Assembly (NCBI RefSeq): GCF_024166365.1 | Contig: NC_064823.1 | Span: forward strand, 20,144,924 to 20,208,923 | Reading direction: 5' to 3' | DNA from: Elephas maximus indicus | Taxonomy: Eukaryota > Chordata > Mammalia > Proboscidea > Elephantidae | DNA: 64,000 nucleotides | Part shown: positions 33,869 to 43,250 of the stretch, one piece after another | How positions within the stretch are numbered: the stretch's first letter is position 1 | Layout: every line of letters begins with the position of its first letter | Program-made: the position numbers and the translations under genes | Notes under the pieces: generated by a model | Told to the model about the DNA's origin: nothing | The model's database searches: none | Seen by the model: the letters and a program-made list of their open reading frames with translations, nothing else

Positions 33869-35234
33869 AGTATGCAGGGCCTTGTAGGCCACGTGAGGTT
33901 TTTGTTGTTGTTGTGTGTGTGTGTTTTGGTCTTGTTTCTAAACTATATTAAAAAAAAAAAAATGGGCACTATAAAACCCTTGAAATGCTTTAAGTAGGGA
34001 ATGGAGGAGGGCAGTGAGGTGACAATATGGTTAGAATTGTATTTTATAAGGATGACCCTTGCTTCAGTGTTGTAAACTGATTGAAAGGAGCCAGCATGAA
34101 TTATGGATTCAAAATCCATAGATTATTAAATCCAAAGATTATTATAGCTGTGGAGTTTAAAGATGATTTTAGTTTAGCCTAGAATAATGAGTAGCAATTG
34201 ATATAGCATGAAGCGGGTGACCCCAAACATTAAATTATCCATAAAATTTATAGGGCATGTTGACAGATCAAATACAAGCGGTAAGAGAAATAAGTATACC
34301 AGGGTCGAATCTAAATTACCCACATCTTATTTTTGAAATTTTTTTTTTTTGTCTTTTATTCTATAAAATGCCAAAGAGTTATCCCTTCTCAAACTCTAAT
34401 TTCAAATCCATCCCAGTTTAGCCCTCCTGGGCTATAGTCTTTACAGTCTGTTTTAAATTGAACATGCATCTTTTCAGAAAATCGATTCACCTGGGAGTTG
34501 TTGTTATTCTTATTCCCTTTTGTATGAAGTTATCTCAGTGAAAGTTCTTCCAGCAACAGAAGAAAAAGATAAATATTCAAGTCAGCTTGATCCACATGAC
34601 ACTGCATTAGACACTTCTGGCTTTACATAACCAAATGTGTTGCTCAGTCTTGATTTTTATTCATACAGCACGCTGCATTCAGAAATGCATAGAGTCACTT
34701 CTCCGAAGTAAACTACCAGAGTCAGAGTGGCTGAACACAAAGATGTCTCTAGTCCTGGACTTCCATTTCTCTCTGCCTCTGGAATTTAATCCCCAGAGAA
34801 TAAGACTTTTGTAGATTTTATGATTCAGATACCAAAGCTCTTTCAAGCTGTGTACATAATTCTCTTGAGATTTTCATCATTCGCTTGACTCACTAGCTGG
34901 AAATATCTCATCATATGGGGGAGATCAAGACAGAGTTACTAAAGTCCCCTCCAGACAGAGGACTCTCCTCTCTCTGGCCTTTTTGGAAATTTTAGGAGCT
35001 GTGAATTGAGGGATAAGTGGTTGCTGGGATGATGGTTGGAAGTAGTCCAGCTGATTCAGTCACCTCTCAACACTTAATAAGCCCTGAGGGACTTATCTGG
35101 CCTCAGCTATTGGCAGATCTTTTTAGAGTATCAGGTAATTAAGACCACTTTGCTTTTGGTTTTGGACTCTGGTCACTATTTCTGGGACTATAGGAAAAGG
35201 CCTACATAATAATAACCTACTATATTACCAATAA
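33869..35234. other. Unique DNA, no gene seen
   Basis: There is a GTT/GT-rich patch at 33900-33925, an A13 tract at 33950-33962 and a T-run at 34340-34351. I found no family or exon. Confidence 0.5.
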
Positions 35235-36480
35235 AATACTAAATTTGAAAGTATTTTTATTTATTTTATATTTGTTCACTTTAATCCCATTTCTAATCCC
35301 CTTTCTACACATTGGCAACCCTTTTCATGTATTTGCATGTGCCTTTGTAAATATGCAGTAATGATTGCAACAATTCTTTGAAAAGTATATGTATTAATCT
35401 CCCACATTTAGAATTATATGCGTTTTTGAATGTCAGCTTAATTTTAACATTGTCTACAGTATCTATATAAAAGATGTATGCATATTTATTAATTTATTCT
35501 TATATTTGAGATTTTTGTAGATTCATATGTAGTAGTAAGAAATAAGCTAGTTTCCCCCATAGTAATACCTTACACAACTACTACGAAATCACAGACAGTA
35601 TATTGACGTTAAACAGTCAAGATGCAAAACAGTTCTAATCTCAGTATCTCTTTTGTAGCCCTTTTAGAGCCAAGCCCATCCTCCCATTCCTAATCTTGGT
35701 GATTATCAGCCTGTTTTCCATTTCTATAATTTTCCAATTTCAAGACTGCTAATTGTGTAATACACAACTTTGTACAGTTAGCTTTTTTCACTCATCATAA
35801 TTCTCAGGGGATTCATTCAAGTTGTTGCATGTATCAGTAGTTCTTTACTATTTATTGCCAAGTAGTATTTCATGGTACGGATGTACCGCAAATGGTTTAA
35901 CCATCCACCCATTGAAGGACATCTGCGTTGTTTCCAGTATTTGGTTATTATGAATAACGCTGCTATGAACATTTATGAACAGTTGTCTTTTTTTTTGAGG
36001 GTATGTAAGCTTTTATTTCTTTGGGATACATGCCCACGAGTGCAGTGGTTGGGGTGTATGATACTTGCGTATTTAGTTTTATAAGAAACTTCCAAACTGT
36101 TTTCCAGAGTAGCTGCACTCCCTCACATTCCCACCAGCAAGGTAAGATTGATAACATTTCTCTGTATCTTCACCAGCATTTAGTGATGTCGCTACCCGTT
36201 ATTCTGATAGGTGTATAGAGATATCTCATTTTGGTTTTAATATTTGCCTTTCCCTAACAATGTTGAACAATTTTTCATGCATTTTGCCCATTTTATAACT
36301 GGGTTTTCTTTTTTTAAATGGCGAGTTTGAGGTTTATTTATCTATTCTAGACAATAGTTCTTTCTTTAATTTGAAGTTTAAAAATATTCTCTCTGAATTG
36401 CTACCTTGTCTTTTCAGGCTCTTAATGTGGTCTTTTGCAGAACAAAAGATTTTAATTTTGATGTGGTTCAGTTTATCTCT
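35235..36480 (-). pseudogene. Old L1, ORF2 C-terminus and 3' UTR
   Basis: Minus-strand copy of an ancient mammalian L1 (L1M-like). Frame 35963-36157 reads CWWECEGVQLLWKTVWKFL, the conserved Cys-rich C-terminal block of ORF2, then LVGMYPKEIKA. The 3' UTR runs to about 35235. It is interrupted at 36481 by the U6-L1 chimera and resumes at 37681. It is much more diverged than the other L1 copies in the window. Confidence 0.8.
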
Positions 36481-37571
36481 TTTTTTAAAATAATAATTTT
36501 GGGTTTTCGGTGAAAGTTTACACATGAAGTTAGATTCCCATTTGACAATTTCCACATGAATTGTTCAGTGACATTAATTGCATTTATCACAATGTGTCAA
36601 CATTCCCTTTGTGTTCTGTTTGTTCCATTTCCAGTACTCTAGTTTCCTTGTCTCCGTACCCTCTCATCTTTGCTTTTGTGTAATCATTGACCTTTTGGTC
36701 TCATACTGATAGTTTTTAAGTAGCACACCAATCTTACAGGTAATATCCTGCTATTTTACTCTGCTATTTCACTAAAAGGTGATCTCAGGCAATAGGCTCT
36801 ATTCTAGGTTTAAGGAGTGTCTCCATGCAATAGTCTCAGGGAGTCTGTTCTCTACTGTTCCAGTCTGTCTGGCTTTTTTTTTTTTTTTCAGTAATAAGAA
36901 TTTGAGTTCTGCTCCATATCCCCCCCACCCCTTCTATCTGGGACCAACTATTGTGACTCCAGTCAGAATGATCAGTGATCGTAGCTGGGCACCATCTAGT
37001 TCTTTTAGTCTCAGAGTAGATGAGGTCGTGGTTCATGTAGACTTGTTTCTTCTCTGAGCCTTTAGTTACCTTCTTCCTGTTTTGCTCCTGGTAAGTAGAG
37101 ACCCGTAGTTGTGTCTTAGATAGCAGCACACAAGCTTTTATGACTCCAGACACTGCTTACATGCAGACCATGATTTTTGCGAAGTATGTTATGCCAATTG
37201 ACTGAATTCTCCCATAAGACTATGGTCCTAAGATTTCAAACCCAGAAAACCAATTTTTGAAGATGTTTGGTTAAGTCTGAGGAGTATAAGTATTCGTGTC
37301 TTCAATATATGTGCCTGCATCCACATATTTGTGTTTACACATACCTATTTGTTGTTGCTAGGTACCGTCAAGTTGGTTCTGACTCATAGCAACACTATGT
37401 ACAACAGAAGGAAACAATGCGTGGTCCTGCACCGTCCTCATGATTGTTGTTACACTTGAGGCAATTACCTACACCTACTTATATATCTATTCTTACCTTT
37501 GTACACATCTGTACCTACCTGTATACCAGTTTGCCTGTACCCATCTATATGTGCTCAAACAATCATTTTTG
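36481..37571 (-). mobile_element. L1 3' UTR part of a U6-L1 chimeric retrocopy
   Basis: The lineage-specific L1 3' UTR in minus orientation, with its tail at 36481 (plus strand ttttttaaaataataatttt). It shares landmarks with 41890-42900 (ggtgaaagttca, ccattattgtgacycc-like blocks, 'gctgggcac.atct'). Its 5' side (higher coordinate) runs directly into a U6 snRNA copy in the same orientation. Flanks ttcagtttatctcttttttt (36467-36486) and ttcaccatttctttttcttt (37681-37700) look like a diverged target duplication in the old L1. Confidence 0.7.
37348..37457 (-). mobile_element. RTE 3' terminal fragment inside the L1 3' UTR
   Basis: The plus strand reads tgttgttgctaggtaccgtc, gactcatagcaacactatgt, 'acaacagaaggaaacaatgcgtggtcctg', ending 'gttacacttgag'. 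About 110 bp, 5'-truncated. L1 3' UTR sequence continues on both sides. It is either a later insertion or part of the chimera. Confidence 0.7.
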
Positions 37572-37680
37572 CTACAAATATGGAATGCTTCATGAATTTA
37601 CATGTCATCCTTGCACAGGGGCCATGATAATCTACTCTGCCTCATTCTAATTTCAGTATATGTGCTGCCGAAGAAAGCAA
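37572..37680 (-). pseudogene. U6 snRNA pseudogene
   Basis: The minus strand matches U6 spliceosomal RNA nearly end to end: tcttcggcagcacatatact at the 5' end, then gattatcatggcccctgtgc, 'aaggatgacatgtaaattcatgaagcattccatatt'. Substitutions include the ACAGAG-box region (gaggcagagt) and the 5' stem. It starts at or within a base or two of the U6 5' end and is fused at its 3' end to L1 3' UTR. No upstream snRNA promoter elements were seen, so it is a retrocopy and not an active gene. Confidence 0.88.
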
Positions 37681-38335
37681 TTCACCATTTCTTTTTCTTT
37701 TTATGAATCATGTTCTTTGCATAGCCTTAGATCCCAAAGATTCTCTGCTATGCTTTTTTCTAAAAGTTTTACATTTAAATCCAGGTCTATTTTGAGTTTC
37801 CACATGGTTATTGTTAGTATACAGAAATGTGATTGATTTTTTTTGTGTTATACAAATTCGCTGAGTTCATTTACTAGTTCTGAGGTTTTTTTTTTTTAAT
37901 CCTTTTGTATTTTCTTTTTAGACAATCATTCCACCTGCAATTAGCAATAGTTTTACATCCTTCTTTCCAATCTACATTCCTTTTTTTTTTTTTTTCAATT
38001 ACTTTCTTTCTGTGGATAGAACTTCCAGTCCTCTGTTGAATAAAAAATGATGAGTGGTGAAAATTAATATCCTAGCCTTGTTTCCAATCTTGGAGAGAAA
38101 GCATTCAGTCTTTCACCCTTATGATATTAACTGTAAGTTTTTTGCAGATGTTCTTTATCAAGTTTAGGTAGTTCCCTTCATTCCTAACATGTTGAGTTGT
38201 AACATTAATTGTTGTTATAATAATTTTTTTATTAATTGATATGATTATATAACTTTTCTTCATTACTTGTTAGTATGGTGAATCACATTGATTAATTTCT
38301 AAATGCACACATTGAAACCTATACTTTGATCCAGT
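37681..38335 (-). mobile_element. Old L1, ORF2 continuation
   Basis: Resumes the old L1 after the chimera (tttctaaaagttttacattt, 'ccaggtctattttgagttt'), then reverse transcriptase region sequence comparable to 45000-45530 of the younger L1. Several T-rich runs occur. No open frame remains. Confidence 0.6.
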
Positions 38336-38960
38336 TTACCTAACACCATCTGCTAAAGAATCTATCCGTTCACCATTCATTTGTCATTCATAATTAACAT
38401 TTTCATGTTTCCACATATAACATATATATGAGTGTTCAATTTTTTTATTTATCTGTTTCTACCTTAGTGTTTTACTTCTTATTACCATAGCTTTTAGGAG
38501 CCCTGGTGGCACAGTGGTTAAGAGCTCAGCTGCTAATCAAAAGGTAAGCAGTTCAAATCTACCAGCTACTCCTTGGAACCCCTATGGGGCAGTTCTACTC
38601 TGCCGTATAAGACCGCTATGAGTTGAAATCAACTCCATGGCAACAGGTAAACAGGTACCATAGCTTTTATGTCTTCATAAATGGTAGATGGACTTTCTTT
38701 CACTTAAATTTTAAGATGCAAAGTTCCCTAAAATGTCCAAGTGAAGCTTTATTGTCTCTACACTTAATGCATTGTTTAATTTTGATAAAATTGAAATTTT
38801 GATAATGTCTTATTCATGAACATATTCCATATTTGTGTTTACTCAAATTTCCTTCCATATCCTTCTAGAAAGTTTTAAAATTATCTCTGTAAAGAATTTA
38901 ATGCTAATAAATATTTGTTCCTTCACCCCATTTATTTATGTAGTTGTTGGTTGGTTGACC
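38336..38960 (-). mobile_element. Old L1 fragment, second copy or local rearrangement
   Basis: The sequence (tttgatccagtttacctaac; 'caccatctgctaaagaatctatcc') aligns to an ORF2 section comparable to 44390-44930, which should have come before the preceding segment. The old L1 is therefore either rearranged or two copies lie side by side. It is split by a SINE at 38497-38655. Confidence 0.45.
38497..38655 (+). repeat. AfroSINE, short form, with perfect 14-bp duplication
   Basis: Complete copy from ggagccctggtggcacagtg to ccatggcaacaggtaaacag. The target duplication taccatagctttta is perfect at 38483-38496 and 38656-38669. The perfect duplication suggests a relatively young copy. Confidence 0.93.
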
Positions 38961-39454
38961 TATTTATTTATTTATGTAGAATCTTTATCAAGAATATAAA
39001 TGAGCAAATGCTCCTGTTTTCTCATATAAGTTACATATCCAAATTTTAAGACTGCTATTATAGATACTTGCTTCCCTTTTAGGACAACTGGATTGAGTAA
39101 AACTTGTTTACTACCCTTACAAAATAAAGTTCACTAGAAGAGAGAGTGGTAGAATGAGAAATAATTAAGGAAGGAAATTATGGGGATCATAATTAATATC
39201 ATATATTATCAATAATATAATGTTAATATTATCAATTTAACTCAAAGATCATTGTCAAGTGATCTTCCAATGATATCAAACAATAGATCACAAGGAATAT
39301 CAAATTTTATCAAACAACAGATCATAAACAATAATCTTTGGGTCAAATTGATCCCATAAGTTCCTTTCTTGATTTCTCTCTCTCTATACACCTATCTATA
39401 GATAGATATGCATATATGTACATATATATTATGTATAGGTATATCCATATACAT
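38961..39454. other. AT-rich DNA with simple repeats
   Basis: It contains a TATC/GATA and TA-rich patch at 39385-39450. Nothing coding was seen. Confidence 0.5.
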
Positions 39455-39666
39455 GGAAAACTTGGTGGCATAGTGGTTAAGTGCTACAGGTGTTAACCAA
39501 GAGGTTGGCAGTTCAAACCCACCAGGCGCTCCTTGGAAACTCTATCGGGCAGTTCTACTCTGTCTTATAGGGTCTCTCTCTCTCTCTCTATATATATATA
39601 TCCAAAACCCAAACCAAACCCATTTCCGACTTGACCAACGGAAATGGGTTTGGTTTGGGTTTTGGA
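39455..39666 (+). repeat. AfroSINE with internally rearranged tail
   Basis: The head and middle are normal short form (ggtggcatagtggttaagtg; gttcaaacccaccaggcgct; 'ttctactctgtcttatagggt') to about 39574. The conserved 'cgctatgagtcgga' block is then replaced by (TC)n, (TA)n and an inverted copy of the SINE tail, after which the sense tail (39629-39666) follows. Confidence 0.8.
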
Positions 39667-39677
39667 TATATATATAT
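39590..39677. repeat. Perfect palindrome, 39-bp arms, 10-nt loop
   Basis: Arms 39590-39628 and 39639-39677 are exact reverse complements over 39 positions, with spacer acttgaccaa. The inner 28 bp are the GGTTT-rich AfroSINE tail and the outer 11 bp are TA repeats. Confidence 0.9.
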
Positions 39678-39922
39678 TTATATTACATATATCACTGCTT
39701 CTATTTTTCTAGAGAACCCTGGCTAAGACAGTTGGCTCATTGACTTCGCTTTTTTTCATAACCACTATATGAAGGCAGCAATCATTATTTATCAAATCAG
39801 TCAAGGCTGTAAGTTGTGAGGAAGAAAAATGAGGATATTTGGTTTAGGCTAACATCGTGTTGCCAGTGCTAGAGTTACTATCTCCATAATTCACCTGAAC
39901 TGAGGTTGCCAGGCAAGCTCCT

Positions 39923-40431
39923 TGTTTTAGTCACCTAGTACTGCTATAACAGAAATAGCGTAAGTGGATGGCTTTAACAAAGAGAAGTTTATTCTCTCGC
40001 AGTCTAGTAGGCTACAAGTCCAAATTCAGGGCATCAGCTCCAGAAGAAGGCTATCTCTCTCTCTGTAGGCTCTGGAGGAAGGTCCTTGTCATCAATCTTT
40101 CCTTGGTCTTGAAGCATCTCTGCACAGGAAACCTGGGTCCAAAAGACATGCTCTGCTCCTGGTGCTTCTTTCTTGTGGTATGAGGTTCCCATGTCTCTCT
40201 GCCTACTTCTTTCTTTTATATCTCAAAAGAGATTGGCCTAAGACACTATCTAACCTTGTAGACCTCATCAATATAACTGTCACTAATCCATTTTTTTTAC
40301 ACCATAATGATAGGATTTAAAGCACATAGGGAAATCACATCAGAAGATAAAATGGTAGATTATCATACAAGGGAATCGTGACCTAACCAAGTTGACAGAT
40401 ATTTTGGTAGGACACAATTCAATCCATGACA
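39923..40431 (-). mobile_element. MaLR-type solo LTR with 5-bp target duplication
   Basis: The plus strand begins tgttttagtcacctagtact and ends 'attcaatccatgaca', the reverse of an ERVL-MaLR (MLT1/MST-like) LTR running TG...CA. The flanks repeat ctcct (39918-39922 and 40432-40436), the 5-bp duplication expected for this group. In sense, an AATAAA-like signal lies near the 3' end (reverse of gtttatt, about 39986). No internal region remains, so this is a solo LTR. Similar copies are at 51024, 57246, 58898 and 61263. Confidence 0.85.
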
Positions 40432-40439
40432 CTCCTATA

Positions 40440-40905
40440 TCATCTTCTACTTCTTGCCTGTGTGATCTCTTTTTCTGCTTCTCCCTCCCTTGCTAACTTT
40501 GGTTCAGCCACCTAATTCTTCTTGTAGTTGCACCTATCTTGGGTTTTTGCACTTATTCTTCCACTACCTGGAATGATGTTCCTCAGATAACACCTTCTTT
40601 ATCTCTTTCCTTCTTCTTGTCTATGTTCAAAGCCACACTCTCAATGAGGCCTTCCTTTCCTTACCCCTCTGTATTATAATCGCATTCTTCTACCTACAGT
40701 CTTCATACTTATTTCCTGTTTTATTTCTTACCATAGAATTTATTACCATGTAAGATGGTATATATTTTATTTATTTAATGTGATTATTGACTAGTGTTAT
40801 AGTGTGTAAGCTGCATGAAAGCACAGATTTTTATCTGTTGTTCACTGATTATCTGCCATACCTAGAATAGTTCAGGTAATGAATTTTAGCCACTTTTTAA
40901 AGGCT
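40440..40905 (+). mobile_element. L2 LINE 3' end
   Basis: It has the L2 3' block order: 'ttccactacctggaatgatgttcc', caatgaggccttcctttcct, 'tatttcctgttttatttctt', 'gtaagctgcatgaaagcacagattttt', 'gttcactgattatctgcc..cctagaatag'. Ancient and non-coding. Confidence 0.72.
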
Positions 40906-41177
40906 TATCATAAAATAATTAGTTTTATGGCTTTTCTAGATTCATGCTACTGGGAAACAAAATTGTTATAAATGAGTTTTGTTTTTTTGTACTTTAATGA
41001 ATTTATTTATAACTATAAATACCAAGAAGAGAGAAAATGAAACGCATATACACCTAGGTAGTTTATTTTCCTGAATATATATTTATGAGTAGTTATAACA
41101 GGTCGAACTAGTAGTAGTTATTTATATTTAGATTGGTACTAAATTGGTACCAGTTTTTAGATTGAAACTTTTCATTT

Positions 41178-41392
41178 GAAGGTGCCTTTGTGGTACATGG
41201 TTAACTGCTTGATTGCTAACCACGAGGTTGGCCTTTCAATTCCAGTCAGCAGCTCTGCTGGAGAAAGACCTGATGATTTGCTTGTGTAAAGATTATAGCC
41301 AAGAAAAAACCCTATGAGGCAGTTCTACTCCATCACATGTGGTTGATATGAGTCGAAATTGACTTGACAGCACCACCACCGACAACGTTTTT
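41178..41392 (+). repeat. AfroSINE, long form
   Basis: Head 'ggtgcctttgtggtacatggttaact', middle 'taaagattatagccaagaaaa', tail 'gatatgagtcgaaattgacttgacagcacc', then an accaccgacaac run. The 'gacagcacc' end matches the RTE 3' terminus (ttgcacctaacaac). Confidence 0.8.
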
Positions 41393-41880
41393 TAGAGATG
41401 AGCATAATATAAGCTTTGCCCTTTTCAGAAAAAAAAGAAAGAGGAGCACGAAAAAAGTTTCCTCTGCAGTAATTCTCATCTTCTCGCATAATCAGTCTCT
41501 TTCTACCCAAAACAAACCACCATAATTAATTTAAAGATTTCTTGGGTTGTTCATCTTCTAAAACATTAAGAAGTGAGAATTATAAAAGACATTTGCCTAG
41601 TCAATAACCCAATGAGATTCATTTTCTGGTATACAATTTTTGAAGGGATATAATGAAAGCAAACTATTTTCTGGATAATTCTAGATAACAAGTGATTTCA
41701 AGGAGCTGTGGGGGCAATAAATAGCTGGTTTACATTCTCTTTAACAGAAGCTTTGTCTGTATAAGCACATGTAAGCACAAGGTACTCTCCCAGGAACTAT
41801 AAACATACATTGTACACAGCTCTTGAGAAATCTGACACTTGTCTCTGATGGTCAAATTGCAAAGGTTTCCTTTTTTTTTA
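41393..41880. other. Unique DNA; left target duplication of the full-length L1
   Basis: Mostly unassigned. Its last bases, ggtttccttttttttta (41864-41880), pair with ggcttccttttcttta at 49717-49732. Confidence 0.55.
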
Positions 41881-43250
41881 CTATCATATATATATTTTTT
41901 CCTTCTTTTTTGGTGCTTTAGGTGAAAGTTCATAGATCAAATTAGTTTCTCATTCAAAAATTTATGTACAAATTGTTTTATGACATTGGTTGCAATCCCC
42001 ACTCTAACCCAGCTTGGCGGTTCCATTCCTCCAGTTTCACTGTCATTTTCTGCCCTCTTGTCTTTGCTTTTGGACAGGTATTGCCCATTTGGTCTCATAT
42101 ACCTGATTGATCTAAGAACGTCCTCACCTATATTATTGTTTGTTTTATAGGCCTGTCTAATCTTTGTTTGAAAAGTAGACTTTGGGAGTGGTTTGAGTTC
42201 TGAATTGACAGGGTATCTGGAGGGGGCATAGTTTCGGGGGTTGCCCCAGTCTCTGTGAAACCAGTAAGTCGGGCCTTTTTCGTGAATTTGAATTTAGTTC
42301 TATATTTTTCTCCTGCTCTCTCCAGGACCCTGGTGGCATAGTGGTTAAGTGCTATGGCTGCTAACCAAGAGGTTGGCAGTTCAAATCCGCCAGGCACTCT
42401 GTGGGCAGTTCTACTGTGTCCTATAGGGTTGCTATGAGTCGGAATCGACTCGAAGGTGGTGGGTTTTGGTTTCTGTCTGTCCAGGACCCTCTATTGTGAC
42501 CCCTGCCAGAGTGGTCGGTGATGGTAACTGGGCACTATCTATTCTTCTGGGCTCAGGCTGGTGGAAGCTGTGGTTCATGTGCTCCATTAGTGCTGCACAT
42601 GGGCTGATATATATTCATTGTGTCTTTTGTTTTCTTCATTCTCCCTAGCTCTGGACATGATGGGACCAATAGATGTATTTTAGATGGCCGTTCCTAAGCT
42701 TTTAAGACCTCGATGCTACTCACCAAAGTAGGATGTTGAACATTTTCTTTTTAAACTATGTTATGCTGATTGAGTTAGATGTCCCCTGAGACCATGTTGC
42801 CCAGCCCTCAGCCCCAGTAACTCTATCGCTCAAGGTGTTTGGATGTGTCTAGAAAGCTTCTGTGACTGTGACTCCTTTGTTCTCTGTTACATATACGAAT
42901 ATACATTCTGTGAATTCAAATATGTATGTAAAAAATGTCCACAGCCTAACCTATATATGTATGTGGGTATACTTTTATATGTCCTCCTTACCCTGTTCAG
43001 CTTATGTGTCTGCCTATGTATCTTCTTGTAAGTTGTTTTTACTGTTGTATAAGGTTTTATATGTTATAGTATTTACTGTGGTTGACTTTTTTTGTTTTCT
43101 TGTGTTCCTCCAAGTGTCTTTCACTGCCTAGGTCAGGTTGTGCTGACTTCCCCTATATTGTGTATTGTTTTTCTGGTTAACAAGAGTTAACCAGAGTTAA
43201 TGCTTAAGTACTATATAGTTAGTGATTGCCCCTTCCCACCCTTGCCCTTC
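41881..43250 (-). mobile_element. Full-length L1: 3' UTR
   Basis: The long 3' UTR begins at a short A-rich tail (41881-41900). Landmarks are shared with 8585-9298 and 36490-37340 (ctctattgtgacccctgcca; gttatgctgattgagttaga; 'tcccctgagaccatg'). It contains one SINE insertion at 42332-42479. Confidence 0.8.
42332..42479 (+). repeat. AfroSINE, short form, inserted in the L1 3' UTR
   Basis: Copy with 'ggtggcatagtggttaagtgctatggctgc' head and 'tatgagtcggaatcgactcgaaggtggtgggttttgg' tail. It has an 11-bp duplication tccaggaccct at 42321-42331 and 42480-42490 (part of ccct may belong to the SINE head). L1 sequence resumes without loss, so it is younger than the L1. Confidence 0.9.

Noticed and set aside
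37572-37680. Active U6 snRNA gene
   Set aside because: Several substitutions in conserved parts, fused at the 3' end to L1, no proximal or distal snRNA promoter elements upstream.
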